Source: an uncultured Anaerolineae bacterium (GTDB lineage Bacteria > Chloroflexota > Anaerolineae > Aggregatilineales > Phototrophicaceae). Taken from it: 64,000 nt of DNA. Position 1 is the stretch's first letter. The number at the start of each line of letters is the position of its first letter. The stretch spans positions 124,001-188,000 of the forward strand of contig CALDYP010000023.1 of NCBI GenBank assembly GCA_937944445.1. Direction: 5' to 3'. The notes beneath the pieces are model-generated. The model was not told the DNA's origin. It saw only the letters and a program-made list of their open reading frames with translations, and made no database searches. The position numbers and the translations under genes were made by a program. Positions 18,914 to 28,534 of this stretch are shown here, one piece after another.

Positions 18914-20293
18914 CTAGTCGTTCGACTGAGGTTGAGGCAGCTTGGGCGCTTCGTCGGTGATGCTGCCGCCGGTCTGCGTCGAGATGACGCTGGTCAGCGG
19001 GCGACTGACCTTGCGCCGCCGCACGATGCGACGATCCTGCTTTTCAGTGTCGGGGCGGGTCAAGACGACCACCCCCACCAGCGCCACTAGCAGCAGCATC
19101 CCAACCACGTTCACCGGCAGCAGATAGTCCGTGAACAGCACCTGCCCGATGCTAGCTGGGCTGCCGAACGGCGCAGACAGTTGGATCGACAGATTCGGAT
19201 CGCGCAGCACCGTTGGGCGGTAGCGGCCCGGCCCCGCGCCAAACTGCAAATAATCCGGCGCGACGATGATCAGATGCTCGTTGGACTGTGCCAAGTTGAA
19301 GTCGAAGAGCGGCTTGACCACGTTGAACTGCTCATCGACCAACGCATAGGCGCTTGTGCCGCTCGGGACGGTCGCAGGCTGTGACAAGGTAAACGCCCCC
19401 GTGAAGGGAACGAGCAGCGGGTCATCCATCGTCGTGATCTGCACGGGCTGGCCGTTGTCGTCAACCACTGGTTCGCCGTTCTCGTCCAGCGCGCTGCGGC
19501 GGCGCGTGTCCACAACTTGGTTCGGGCCGAGGTCAGCTAGGCCCAACGACGGATCGCCAAAAGCGTTGAAGATGAGCACCCGCGCCGAGTTATGGGCCGT
19601 TGGCGTGAAATCTTGCGGCAGCAGGGAAAGCATCGGGAACGTGCCGCGGTCTAGGTTGAACTCACCGAACACGATCACGCTGGCCGCCCCCGTTGTGCCG
19701 TCCTCCACGCGGAACTGCGCCGGCGGCATCACTGGCGCGCCGTCCACCGTCTGCACCAGTGCGTTGTACGTGCCCGCCTCTAACTGGAAAAATGGGCTGA
19801 CGTCGCCGAAGTTCAAGTCAGACAGCACCAGCGGCTCGCTCAAGCTGCCGCCGCTCACAGTGAGGTTGACCGCTTGATCGTTGGGGATGCCCGCTGCGTG
19901 GACGAAGCGCACCATCGCCCCCTGCTGCACGGGTGTGGGCAGGACGACGCCCCCGAGCACGATCGGGGCCACAATCGCCGAGAAGAACGACGCGGCTAGA
20001 ACCGTCGCCGCGCCCGTCAACCAGCGAAAGCGGCGCGTGGTATCTGTCGTTTGTTCCGCCCCCAACAGCATGATCACAAACAGGAAGAGCACCATGATCG
20101 CCCCGGCGTACACGGCAATCTGCACCATCCCGATGAACGGGGCTTCCAACATGAGGTAGAGCACAGCCACACAGCCAAAGTTCCCGATGAGGAAAAGGGC
20201 GCTGTGGACGGCGTTCTCGCTCAGCAGCATGCCGACTGCGAAGAGAACCGCCAGCCCAGCCAGCGCTAGGAACAAAATCAGTTCAAAACTCAT
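18914..20293 (-). CDS. nuoJ: NADH-quinone oxidoreductase subunit J with DUF4397-like insertion
   Basis: 459 residues; ordinary NuoJ has about 170-200. Helices 1-4 fill residues 1-115 with the typical GMVQIAVYAGAIMVLFLFVI segment, and helix 5 is at 384-412 (VVGMLLLVALVGVVVLTR), after the usual QVLFTDYLLPV. Between helices 4 and 5, residues 120-375 form a beta-rich insertion. Its first half (126-215: VRFVHAAG, FGDVSPFFQLEAGTYN) matches the DUF4397 pattern, and a second copy seems to start at 237 (ARVLIFNAFGD). Given NuoJ topology the insertion faces the outside. A basic tail follows helix 5. The ATG at 20293 is taken because MSFEL matches family starts. Confidence 0.92.
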   Translation of the reverse strand: MSFELILFLALAGLAVLFAVGMLLSENAVHSALFLIGNFGCVAVLYLMLEAPFIGMVQIAVYAGAIMVLFLFVIMLLGAEQTTDTTRRFRWLTGAATVLAASFFSAIVAPIVLGGVVLPTPVQQGAMVRFVHAAGIPNDQAVNLTVSGGSLSEPLVLSDLNFGDVSPFFQLEAGTYNALVQTVDGAPVMPPAQFRVEDGTTGAASVIVFGEFNLDRGTFPMLSLLPQDFTPTAHNSARVLIFNAFGDPSLGLADLGPNQVVDTRRRSALDENGEPVVDDNGQPVQITTMDDPLLVPFTGAFTLSQPATVPSGTSAYALVDEQFNVVKPLFDFNLAQSNEHLIIVAPDYLQFGAGPGRYRPTVLRDPNLSIQLSAPFGSPASIGQVLFTDYLLPVNVVGMLLLVALVGVVVLTRPDTEKQDRRIVRRRKVSRPLTSVISTQTGGSITDEAPKLPQPQSND

Positions 20294-20342
20294 CCGCGAA
20301 CCCCACTTCGTTACTTGAATGAAACGGCGTGAGTTTAACACA

Positions 20343-20376
20343 AGACGCGCCAGAGTTCCACGACTCCGGCGCGTCT
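20343..20376 (-). other. hairpin in the nuoI-nuoJ spacer
   Basis: Within the 157-bp gap between nuoI and nuoJ, by far the largest inside the operon, an inverted repeat pairs AGACGCGCC with GGCGCGTCT, extended inward by GAGT with ACTC past one mismatch. No T run follows on the minus strand, so it is not a classical terminator. It could be an RNA-processing or attenuation site that sets the ratio of the soluble arm to the membrane arm subunits. Confidence 0.55.
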
Positions 20377-20450
20377 GCGGCGCAGTTCACGCTGACCTGC
20401 GCCACAGGGCGAGAGAAGGGGCGAACCACATTCAGGCGCGCCCTCCATCA

Positions 20451-20945
20451 TTACTTCGGATCTGGCATGTCGGGGATCGCCCGCGTGTACACGCCCGGCT
20501 CCACCTTTTGCGGGGTCGGTTTGCCGCCCGGTGGCACGGGGTCGATGAGCATTTCCTTCGTGAAGATCGAATCCCGCCGATCGGTAAAGCTCAGCTGATG
20601 TTCGTGGCCCAGCTCGATAGCTTGCGTCGGGCAGGCGTCCTCACAATAGCCGCAGTAGATGCAGCGCAGCATGTTGATCTCATACGTCTTGGCGTAGCGC
20701 TCGCCCGGGCTGTAGCGCTCGTCGTCGGTGTTCTCAGCCGCTTCCACCCAGATGGCGTCCGCCGGGCAGGCCGCCGCGCACAGCGCGCAGCCGATGCATT
20801 TCTCCAGCCCGTTCTCATAACGGCGCAGGTGATGCCGCCCCTTGTAGCGATCTTTAAAGACCGCCATCTGCTCTGGGTATTGCAGCGTGACTGGTTCCTC
20901 AAGCAGGTGCTTGAACGTTGTGCGGAAACCGCGAATGATGTTCAT
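20451..20945 (-). CDS. nuoI: NADH-quinone oxidoreductase subunit I
   Basis: 164 residues. Two classical [4Fe-4S] motifs, CIGCALCAAACP and CIYCGYCEDACP, bind clusters N6a and N6b in the connecting arm of complex I, passing electrons from NuoG to NuoB. The amphipathic N-terminus packs on the membrane. The start at 20945 has AGGAGG upstream. It is 35 bp after nuoH. Confidence 0.97.
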   Translation of the reverse strand: MNIIRGFRTTFKHLLEEPVTLQYPEQMAVFKDRYKGRHHLRRYENGLEKCIGCALCAAACPADAIWVEAAENTDDERYSPGERYAKTYEINMLRCIYCGYCEDACPTQAIELGHEHQLSFTDRRDSIFTKEMLIDPVPPGGKPTPQKVEPGVYTRAIPDMPDPK

Positions 20946-20980
20946 CCTTGCTTCGTCCTCCTATCCATGAATCAGGCGAA

Positions 20981-22477
20981 TTAGTCGCCGCCTGTTGTTT
21001 CCTTCGGCACAATAGCTTTCTCATCCGACTTGGCAGGCTGGCCGGCCTTCTCGACTGTCTCCAAGCCACGGATCAACCCCTCCACCAGCACAAACGGGAT
21101 GGCGACGAAGCCGCCCACCACGTTGAGCGCCGTCCAGACCGGGCCGCGGCGTTCGCCAGTCACGATCGGGTCATTAGCGAGGTCGGCCTCCTCGGCGCGG
21201 GTCTTGGCCTCTTCAGGATCGCGCAGGAAGTAGAAGCCACCTGCCACCACCACCACGAAGAAGATGCCCGATACCACCGTGTAAACGAACGGGCTGCCCG
21301 ACGCATCGCCGATGACGGTAGCGATCGCTGTCCACGTCACAGCCAGCAGTGCCAGCGGCAGCAGCACCTTCCAACCCAGTGCCATCAAGCGGTCATAGCG
21401 CACGCGCGGCAGCGTGGCGCGCGCCCACACGAAGAAGATCAAGAAGAGCACTACCTTCCCGATCAGGAAGATCGGCCCCAAGATCGGCGCTTGATCGACC
21501 AAGAAGAAGTGATAGCCGCCGAAGTACATCGTCGCAACGATGACGCCCACCGCGATCATGCCGATGTACTCCGCCATCATGAACATGGCGAACTTCATGC
21601 CGCTGTACTCCGTCATGAAACCAGCGGTCAGCTCTTGTTCGGCTTCGACGAGGTCGAACGGCGCGCGGCTCACCTCGGCGAACAGCGTCAGGATCAAGAT
21701 GCCCGCTGCCAGCGGATTCTGGAACACAAACCACTGATGGATGTACTTCTGCGCTTCGATGATCGCGCCGAGGCTCATGCTGCCCACGATCATCACCGGC
21801 ACAGCCATCGCCAAACCGAGGCTCAGCTCATAGCTGATCATCTGCGCCGAGGCGCGCAGGCCGCCCAACATGGCGTACTTGTTGTTGGACGCCCAGCCCG
21901 CCAGCGTGATGCCATACGTGCCGATGCTGGTGATCGCCAGCAGCCACAGCACACCCACGTTCACATCCGCCAGCCCCAGCGGCACGACGTAGTAGAACCC
22001 GTCGATCCACGGCAGCAGGATGCTCGGCCCCAGCGGCACAACCGCCAGCACGATCAGCGCCGGAACCGTCTTGAGCAGCGGCGCGAGGTAGTAGATCGGC
22101 TTGTCGGCTTTGTCGGGGATGATGTCCTCTTTGAAGATCAGCTTGATCGCGTCCGCCGCGGGTTGCAGCAGCCCCAGTGGCCCCACGCGGTTCGGCCCCA
22201 CGCGCTGCTGGAACCACGCGATGAACTTGCGCTCGAGCAGCGTCGTGTAGGCAAACCCCGTGACGATCACCAAGACGAAGATCACGCCAAACACGATCGG
22301 CCACAACACCGAGCAGGTGCTGCTGGCGCTGCACTGGACGACGCGCTGCGGGTCAACAAAGTTCGGATCGAACAGCGCCTGAAGCACGCTGACCGTAACA
22401 AAGAGGCCAGCCGCCAACGCCGCAAACACGACGACCACAGCGACCAACCCAAGACCTATCTTTACCGGTGTCGACAT
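20981..22477 (-). CDS. nuoH: NADH-quinone oxidoreductase subunit H
   Basis: 498 residues, longer than the usual 320-420. Eight core helices with the quinone-chamber loop ([56 protein letters not shown]) are intact. After a segment rich in aromatic residues ([15 protein letters not shown]), an added C-terminal part carries one or two further hydrophobic segments and a charged tail (residues 390-498). The addition is seen directly; its role is unknown. Confidence 0.95.
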   Translation of the reverse strand: MSTPVKIGLGLVAVVVVFAALAAGLFVTVSVLQALFDPNFVDPQRVVQCSASSTCSVLWPIVFGVIFVLVIVTGFAYTTLLERKFIAWFQQRVGPNRVGPLGLLQPAADAIKLIFKEDIIPDKADKPIYYLAPLLKTVPALIVLAVVPLGPSILLPWIDGFYYVVPLGLADVNVGVLWLLAITSIGTYGITLAGWASNNKYAMLGGLRASAQMISYELSLGLAMAVPVMIVGSMSLGAIIEAQKYIHQWFVFQNPLAAGILILTLFAEVSRAPFDLVEAEQELTAGFMTEYSGMKFAMFMMAEYIGMIAVGVIVATMYFGGYHFFLVDQAPILGPIFLIGKVVLFLIFFVWARATLPRVRYDRLMALGWKVLLPLALLAVTWTAIATVIGDASGSPFVYTVVSGIFFVVVVAGGFYFLRDPEEAKTRAEEADLANDPIVTGERRGPVWTALNVVGGFVAIPFVLVEGLIRGLETVEKAGQPAKSDEKAIVPKETTGGD

Positions 22478-22502
22478 AAACTCAGCCTCTCTCGTCTATC
22501 GG

Positions 22503-25040
22503 TTACAGAGCAGCCACAACGCTTGTCGCGCGCTCGATCTGCGCGCTAGTCGGCAGCATCGGCGTCGGTTCAGCCGTCAGGTAGCGCGGCAGGAAAGCCG
22601 CGTCCGGCGCGTAAGCGTCGCTCACATGAGCGGTTACCGTCACATGGCCGCCCGCAAACGACACCGTCACCGCGTCGCCATCTGCCACGTTCAGTTTTTC
22701 AGCCGTGGCGGGGTTCAACCCGACGAAAGGCGCGGCCACGCGCGACGCGATCACCGCGCTCTGGCGGACGATCGTGCTGCGGTCGTACAAGCGCGTCGTC
22801 GGGATGAGCAGCAGGCCGTCCCCCGCGCTGAGCGCAGCTTCGTTCACCGCGCCGACCGCGACCGTGCCTTGATCGGCTTCAGACGGGATCTGCAAGCCGA
22901 GGCCGCCCTTGTTCTGGTAGGCTGTGCCGCCGTAGTACTGATCTGTGCCGCCCACGTCGGGGAACTGGCGTTCGACTTTGGCCAGCTCTTTGTAGCGCAT
23001 CCCGTCGAAAGCTGGCACGTTGTTGCTGATCTCCAACATCACCGCCGCCGCGCTGAGCTTGGCGCGCGTGCCAGTGATGCGCTCGCGCAGGCGCGCCGCA
23101 GCGTCCCACAGGGCGAGGCTGTCGCCCATCGGCCCCTGCGCGGTGTAGAAGCGCTGGACACGCCGCTCGCCGTTGGTGAACGTGCCGTCACGCTCAGCAA
23201 AGCTTTGAATCGGTAGGGCGTAGGCCGCGTGCTCAATCGTCCGATCTGGGAACAGGTTCATCGTGATGAGCGTCTCAACTTTTGACAGCCATTCCGCGGC
23301 GGTCGGGTCGTCGTTCAGCGGTTCGCATTGGGCGACGATGAGCACTTTGGGCGGGTTCTGGACGATCGACAGCGTGTTCTCCACTGTATAGCCCATGTAG
23401 TGCAGCCCCATGCCGTTCGCGCCCGGCAGCACCGGCAGCAGGCCATTCTGCGGCTTGCCGACGTGCCCGCTCTCGATCAAGAAATTGGCGGCGGCCTGCG
23501 TCAGCGCAGCGCTGCCTTCCAGCGTCAAGCCTTCGCTGCCGACGACGATCACGAGGTTGGCCGCCTCGCGCAGCTTCTGCGCGATCTCAGGGGCGTGCGC
23601 GTCGATGTGGCGCATCCACTCGACCGCGCCGCCCGCCGCGTAGCGCACATCCGCCCCACGGATGGCCTTGCGCTCGGTCTGGGTGCTCACCTTGCGCTCG
23701 GTCTCGCGCGCCAGCTCGGCAAGGCGAGTCTCACGGTGGTTGGCCACCACCAGATATGCCCCGCGATCCTGCGCCTGCTTGATGCGCAGGAACCACATCG
23801 GCACTTCTTCTTCAAGGTCGCTGGCGATCACCAGCACGGCGTCACCTTTGCCCAGCTTGCCGAGATTGGTTCCCTTGCCGACGCCGACCTGTGCAGCCAG
23901 CGCTGCGCCGGCGTGAGTCGTCCATGCGCCCAAGCGCTCGCTGCCCAGCGCCTTCGCCAGCTGCTTCAACTCCCACAGATCTTCGTTGCTCGCGCCCGGG
24001 CCGGCCAGCACGGCCACATCACCTTCAGCCGCCTTGAGCGCGTTGGCCACGTCGGGCAGCGCCTCGTTCCAGACGGTGGGGCGCATCGCGCCGCCGCGCC
24101 GAATCTGCGGGCTTTGCAGCCGCTCATCGCTGCGGGTGAAGTGGTGCACAAAGCGCGCCTTGTCGCTGATCCAGATCTCGTTGACGAACTCGTTTTGGCG
24201 CGGCATAACGCGCTTGATCATCGCCCGCCCGCCAAAGTCACGGTCGAGGCGCGTGCTCAGGCTGATGTTGCTGCCGGCGGCGTCGTGCGGGTCGATGCTG
24301 GGGACTTCGGTCAGCTCCCACGGGCGCGCGCCAAAGCGGAAATCAGCCGTCGTGAGCGCCCCCACCGGGCAGATGTCGGTCGTGTTGCCGCTGAAGTAAG
24401 TGTCAAAGCCCGGGTCGCTCTTGGTGATGATCTGCAAGCGGCGGCCCCGCTCGTGGAAGGCCAGCACGTCATCGCCCACCACCTCATCTTGGAAGCGAAT
24501 GCAGCGGGCGCACTGGATGCAGCGCTCTTCATCGAGGTAGATCAAATCGCCCAGCGGCACGTGCTTGTCGAGGTGCATCTTGTCGCTGAAGTCCATGCGG
24601 CTGACGCCCTTGCCGTGCGCCATCGTCAGGTTCTGCAGCGGGCACTCGCCGCCTTTGTCGCAGATCGGGCAGTCCAGCGGGTGGCTCGTCAGCAGGAACT
24701 CGATCACGCTTTCACGGCCAGCCAGCACCTTCGGCGTGTTGGTGCGAACGACCATGCCATCGCTGACCAGTTGGGTGCAGGCCGTTTGCAGCTTGGGCAT
24801 CCAGCGTATCTTGGGTTGGCCGTTTTCCATCACGACCTCGCCAGTGGCGCGGTCTTTTTCGATCATGCCCTGTTCCACCACGCACATGCGGCACATGCCA
24901 ACTGGGGCCATCTTGGGGTGGTAGCAAAACACCGGGATGTCCGTGTCGGCGCTCCACTTGGCCGCATCCACGAGGTTTGCCCCCTGCGGCAGCATATATT
25001 CTTTGTCGTCAATAATGACTTTTACCAGCTTGTCACTCAC
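22503..25040 (-). CDS. nuoG: NADH-quinone oxidoreductase subunit G
   Basis: 845 residues. The N-terminal part holds the [2Fe-2S] domain (CYHPKMAPVGMCRMC), the histidine-ligated cluster region, and the [4Fe-4S] motif CIQCARCIRFQ; CPICDKGGECPLQN binds another cluster. The rest is a degenerate molybdopterin-oxidoreductase domain without cofactor function in complex I. The start is GTG at 25040 with GGAGG upstream, and it overlaps the end of the small TPR-like gene by 8 bp, so the two are translated in a coupled way. Confidence 0.96.
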   Translation of the reverse strand: MSDKLVKVIIDDKEYMLPQGANLVDAAKWSADTDIPVFCYHPKMAPVGMCRMCVVEQGMIEKDRATGEVVMENGQPKIRWMPKLQTACTQLVSDGMVVRTNTPKVLAGRESVIEFLLTSHPLDCPICDKGGECPLQNLTMAHGKGVSRMDFSDKMHLDKHVPLGDLIYLDEERCIQCARCIRFQDEVVGDDVLAFHERGRRLQIITKSDPGFDTYFSGNTTDICPVGALTTADFRFGARPWELTEVPSIDPHDAAGSNISLSTRLDRDFGGRAMIKRVMPRQNEFVNEIWISDKARFVHHFTRSDERLQSPQIRRGGAMRPTVWNEALPDVANALKAAEGDVAVLAGPGASNEDLWELKQLAKALGSERLGAWTTHAGAALAAQVGVGKGTNLGKLGKGDAVLVIASDLEEEVPMWFLRIKQAQDRGAYLVVANHRETRLAELARETERKVSTQTERKAIRGADVRYAAGGAVEWMRHIDAHAPEIAQKLREAANLVIVVGSEGLTLEGSAALTQAAANFLIESGHVGKPQNGLLPVLPGANGMGLHYMGYTVENTLSIVQNPPKVLIVAQCEPLNDDPTAAEWLSKVETLITMNLFPDRTIEHAAYALPIQSFAERDGTFTNGERRVQRFYTAQGPMGDSLALWDAAARLRERITGTRAKLSAAAVMLEISNNVPAFDGMRYKELAKVERQFPDVGGTDQYYGGTAYQNKGGLGLQIPSEADQGTVAVGAVNEAALSAGDGLLLIPTTRLYDRSTIVRQSAVIASRVAAPFVGLNPATAEKLNVADGDAVTVSFAGGHVTVTAHVSDAYAPDAAFLPRYLTAEPTPMLPTSAQIERATSVVAAL

Positions 25041-25353
25041 TGTTTGTCACCCTCCGTAAGCCCATCATCGCCCGGTCTTGCGCCACCTGCGCAATCAAAC
25101 CCCACCGCGCTGTTTGCACTTCATCCTGCGCCAGCGCCAACGCCCGTTGATAGTCGGCGCTGGCAAGGTGAAATTGGCGCTGTGCTTCAAAGTACTCGCC
25201 ACGCAGCAGGTAGCTGGTGGGGTTGTCCGGATATAGCTCAACGCTCATCGACAGCGCTTCTAGATCGTCGTGGCGCTCTGTTCGCCACGGCCAGCGGCGG
25301 CGCTTGCGCGGCGCGGCTGGCCTTTCCACGGGGTCGATGTGCTCATCACTCAC
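25033..25353 (-). CDS. small TPR-like protein embedded in the nuo operon
   Basis: 106 residues starting from GTG at 25353, 12 bp after nuoF and overlapping nuoG by 8 bp. The N-terminal 30 residues are basic (APRKRRRWPWR). Residues 30-90 show a TPR-like helix pair: ELYPDNPTSYLLRGEYFEA and FHLASADYQRALALA. There is no signal peptide or membrane helix, so it is cytosolic. It is not one of the 14 standard subunits. Its position between the genes of the two NADH-module subunits suggests an assembly or accessory factor for that module, by inference only. A fortuitous frame is unlikely, given the TPR pattern and coupled spacing. Confidence 0.75.
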   Translation of the reverse strand: MSDEHIDPVERPAAPRKRRRWPWRTERHDDLEALSMSVELYPDNPTSYLLRGEYFEAQRQFHLASADYQRALALAQDEVQTARWGLIAQVAQDRAMMGLRRVTNSE

Positions 25354-25365
25354 GCTTCAAAAACC

Positions 25366-26670
25366 TTAATCACCCGCCATCGGCAGCGGCTTGCTGACCG
25401 CTTTCTTGCCGCTGACGTGCTTTTTGAAGTCCTCAGGAAAGTGCTTGATCGTGTGGATGATCGGGTTGGCGGCGAACTCACCCAGCGCGCACAGCGTGAT
25501 GCCCGCCATGTTCTTCGCCACGTTCTCGATCAGCACGACGTCCTTCTCTGTGCCTTCCCCTGCCATGATGCGATCAAGCACCTTGTCCAGCCAGTACGTG
25601 CCCTCGCGGCAGGGCGTGCACTTGCCGCAGCTCTCGTGCTTGAAGAACTTCGTCACCTTGCTGGCGACCCATGTGATGTCCGTGCGGTCGTCCATCACGA
25701 TGAGCGAGGCCGAGCCGATGATCGTGCCGAGCTTAGCGGTGTGCTCGTAGCTCATCGGGGTGTTCATCACCTCGTCGTTGAGGTGCACAATCGGCCCCGA
25801 GCCGCCTGAGGGCAGCAGCGCCTTGAACGGATGCGCCTCGTCCAGCGGCCCGCCGCAGATCTCGTTCAGCAGGTCGCCAAAGGTCGCGCTGAAGGGCAGT
25901 TCATACACGCCCGGACGCTTCACATGGCCGCTGACGCAGTACAGCTTCGTGCCGGCGCTCTGTTCTGTGCCGATAGCCTTGTAGGCCGCGCCGCCATGCT
26001 GGAGAATCCACGGCACGTTGGCGATGGTCTCGACGTTGTTCACCACGGTCGGCTCGCTGTAGAGGCCGCCGCCTTTGTTAGCCGGGAAGGGCGGGCGCAC
26101 GCGCGGCTGGCCGAGCTTGCCCTCCAAGCTGTTGAGCAGCGCCGTCTCTTCGCCGCAGATGTACGCGCCCGCGCCGAGGTGCGTGTAAATCTCGATGTCA
26201 TAGCCGCTGCCGAGGATGTCCTTGCCGACGAGGTTGCGCTTGCGCATCTCCTCGATGCAGGCGTCCAGCAGGTTAGCCACTTCCAGATATTCCCCGCGCA
26301 GATAGATGTAGGCCGTCTTCGCGCCGATGGCATACGCGGCGATCAAACAGCCCTCCAAGAACTGGTAGGGGTTCTTCTCCATGATGAGGCGGTCTTTGAA
26401 CGTCCCCGTCTCAGATTCGTCCGCGTTCAGCACCAGATACTTCACCGGCTCGTTGACCGGGATGAAGCTCCACTTGACGCCCGTCGGGAAGCCTGCGCCG
26501 CCGCGCCCGCGCAGCCCGCTGGCCTTGACCTCGTCGATCACCTGCGCCGGGGTCATGCTCAGGGCTTTCTTCAGCCCCACCCAGCCATCGTGCGCGCCGT
26601 ATTCCTCGATGTCCGTGAAATCGGCGTTTACGTCCCTATACCGTAGAAGAATGCGCTTCGTCTCTGTCAT
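25366..26670 (-). CDS. nuoF: NADH-quinone oxidoreductase subunit F
   Basis: 434 residues. It binds NADH and FMN and cluster N3. Visible motifs are the glycine-rich NADH loop GLRGRGGAGFPTG, the FMN segment NADESETGTFKDR (threonine where proline is more usual), and the cluster ligands ESCGKCTPCREG plus the late cysteine in GITLCALGEFA. The ATG at 26670 with GAGG upstream is preferred over a TTG at 26694 that would overlap nuoE. It works as a pair with NuoE. Confidence 0.96.
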   Translation of the reverse strand: MTETKRILLRYRDVNADFTDIEEYGAHDGWVGLKKALSMTPAQVIDEVKASGLRGRGGAGFPTGVKWSFIPVNEPVKYLVLNADESETGTFKDRLIMEKNPYQFLEGCLIAAYAIGAKTAYIYLRGEYLEVANLLDACIEEMRKRNLVGKDILGSGYDIEIYTHLGAGAYICGEETALLNSLEGKLGQPRVRPPFPANKGGGLYSEPTVVNNVETIANVPWILQHGGAAYKAIGTEQSAGTKLYCVSGHVKRPGVYELPFSATFGDLLNEICGGPLDEAHPFKALLPSGGSGPIVHLNDEVMNTPMSYEHTAKLGTIIGSASLIVMDDRTDITWVASKVTKFFKHESCGKCTPCREGTYWLDKVLDRIMAGEGTEKDVVLIENVAKNMAGITLCALGEFAANPIIHTIKHFPEDFKKHVSGKKAVSKPLPMAGD

Positions 26671-26686
26671 ACCAATACACCCTCGC

Positions 26687-27244
26687 TCACTCAAACGTCT
26701 TCAAATGCTCGTTGACAAGGTTACGCCATTCTGCAATCAGCGCCTGCAAATCGGCGTCGCCGCTGCGGGCTTTCTCGATGAAGAGGCGCATATCGTCCAT
26801 CGTCAGGCCGCCCGGCTTCTCCACCATGTGGAAGTTACACTGCAACATCGGCGCGCGGTCGCACGCCCCCAAGCACATCACATGCTCAGCGGTGAACATC
26901 CCGTCCTCGGTCGTGCCCCCCTCTTCAATGTGCAGCTCGTGCAGCAGCTCATGGTGGAACTCGTCGGCCCCGCGCAGCGCGCAGGCCAGATCAGTGCAGA
27001 CTTGCAGCCAGTACTTGCCTTTGGGCTTCTCACTGTACATCGTGTAGAAACCGGCGATACTACGCACCTGCGTCGGGTCAATCTCGATGATCTGTGCCAC
27101 TTCGTTGACCGCGTCGTCGTTCACCCAGCCGTATTCCTCTTGCGCGATGTACAGCAGCGGCATCACCGCCGAGCGCTTGTCGGGATATTTGCTGAGGTGC
27201 AGTGCGATGCGATCAGCGTATTTCGGGTTGCCAATGATAGCCAT
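26687..27244 (-). CDS. nuoE: NADH-quinone oxidoreductase subunit E
   Basis: 185 residues, thioredoxin-like [2Fe-2S] protein carrying cluster N1a beside NuoF. Ligands are seen in CTDLACALRGA and CLGACDRAP. The ATG at 27244 has AGGAGA two bases upstream. It is 13 bp after nuoD and 16 bp before nuoF. Confidence 0.95.
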   Translation of the reverse strand: MAIIGNPKYADRIALHLSKYPDKRSAVMPLLYIAQEEYGWVNDDAVNEVAQIIEIDPTQVRSIAGFYTMYSEKPKGKYWLQVCTDLACALRGADEFHHELLHELHIEEGGTTEDGMFTAEHVMCLGACDRAPMLQCNFHMVEKPGGLTMDDMRLFIEKARSGDADLQALIAEWRNLVNEHLKTFE

Positions 27245-27257
27245 ATTCTCTCCTGTC

Positions 27258-28517
27258 CTAGCGATCGCAGTCGCCCAACACGATGTCAACGCTGCCGATA
27301 ATCGCGATCAAATCGGCGATCATGTGCCCCTCAGCCAGCGTCGGGATGGCCGCGATGTGCATGAAAGACGGCGTCTTGAAGTGGACGCGGCGCGGCTTGT
27401 TGCCGCCCGTCCCGTGCAGATAGCAGCCCAACTCACCCCGCGGCGATTCGACTGAGACGTACACCTCTTCATCCGGCGCGTCAAAGCCATACGTCCACAG
27501 CTTGAAATGGTGGATGACCGCCTCCATGCTGCGGCCTAGCTCGCTGCGCGGCGGGAACACATACTTACGGTTGTTGCTGCGGAACTCGCCCTTAGGCGTC
27601 AGACGTTTGAGGCCCTGCTGAATGATCTTGACGCTCTCGCGCAGCTCTTGCAAGCGGCACATGAAGCGGTCGTACACGTCGCCATGCTCGCCCAGCGGCA
27701 CGTCAAAATCGTAGGTTTCGTAGCCGCTGTACGGCTCAGCCTTGCGGATGTCCCAATTGACGCCGCTGCCGCGCAGCGAGGGGCCGGTCACGCCCAGCGC
27801 CAGCGCCATATCTGGCTCTAACACGCCCACGCCAAAGGTGCGATCCTTCCAGATCGGGTTGTTGACCAAGAGCGCCTCGTAGTCGTCGATCTTGGCGGGG
27901 AAATACTCGATGAAGCGCTTCACCTCTGGGATGAAGTCAGCGGGGATGTCGCGCCAGACGCCCCCCGGGCGGAAGTAGCTGCCCATCATGCGCTGGCCGC
28001 TGATCATCTCGAAGATGCGCAGCACGTACTCACGCTCGCGGAAGCAGTACAGAAAGACGCTCATCGCGCCCATGTCCAGCGCCTGCGTCCCCAACCACAC
28101 CATGTGGCTGGCGATGCGCGACAGCTCTAAGCAAATCACGCGGATGATCTGGGCGCGCTCTGGCACATCCAGTTCCACCAGCTTCTCGATGGCCATGCAG
28201 AAGGCCATGTTGTTGCTCATCGGCGAGAGGTAGTCCATGCGATCCGTGAGCGGCACGCCCTTCTCGTAGGACTTATCCTCAATGCTCTTCTCAATGCCGG
28301 TGTGCAAGAAGCCCACGTCGGGCAGCACGGTCACGATCTCTTCGCCGTCTAGCTCTAACAGCAGGCGCAGCACGCCGTGCGTGCTGGGGTGGTGCGGCCC
28401 CATGTTGAGCAGCATCGTCTCACCGCTCAGGGCGCGGTCGCTCACAAGGCCACGCAGCTGCTCAACGCTGCCTTCCCACGTTGCCTTTGTTGCCAGTTCG
28501 TTCGGGTTCGCTGCCAT
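27258..28517 (-). CDS. nuoD: NADH-quinone oxidoreductase subunit D
   Basis: 419 residues, the 49-kDa quinone-site subunit related to NiFe hydrogenase large subunits, here not fused to NuoC. Motifs include GPHHPSTHGVLRL with the quinone-binding histidine near residue 43, the TDRMDYLSPMSNN segment, and the C-terminal DIVLGDCDR. The ATG at 28517 is preferred over a TTG three codons earlier. Confidence 0.96.
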   Translation of the reverse strand: MAANPNELATKATWEGSVEQLRGLVSDRALSGETMLLNMGPHHPSTHGVLRLLLELDGEEIVTVLPDVGFLHTGIEKSIEDKSYEKGVPLTDRMDYLSPMSNNMAFCMAIEKLVELDVPERAQIIRVICLELSRIASHMVWLGTQALDMGAMSVFLYCFREREYVLRIFEMISGQRMMGSYFRPGGVWRDIPADFIPEVKRFIEYFPAKIDDYEALLVNNPIWKDRTFGVGVLEPDMALALGVTGPSLRGSGVNWDIRKAEPYSGYETYDFDVPLGEHGDVYDRFMCRLQELRESVKIIQQGLKRLTPKGEFRSNNRKYVFPPRSELGRSMEAVIHHFKLWTYGFDAPDEEVYVSVESPRGELGCYLHGTGGNKPRRVHFKTPSFMHIAAIPTLAEGHMIADLIAIIGSVDIVLGDCDR

Positions 28518-28534
28518 AGATTCCAATACTCCGC

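Noticed and set aside
20948-22549. 533-codon plus-strand frame opposite nuoH
   Set aside because: Antisense shadow of nuoH; composition is dominated by Arg, His and Gln, with no recognisable motif.
23328-25397. 689-codon plus-strand frame opposite nuoG
   Set aside because: Lies antisense to a complete, motif-bearing nuoG. In GC-rich DNA the strand opposite a real gene often stays open; the translation shows no domain and is His/Arg/Ala-rich.
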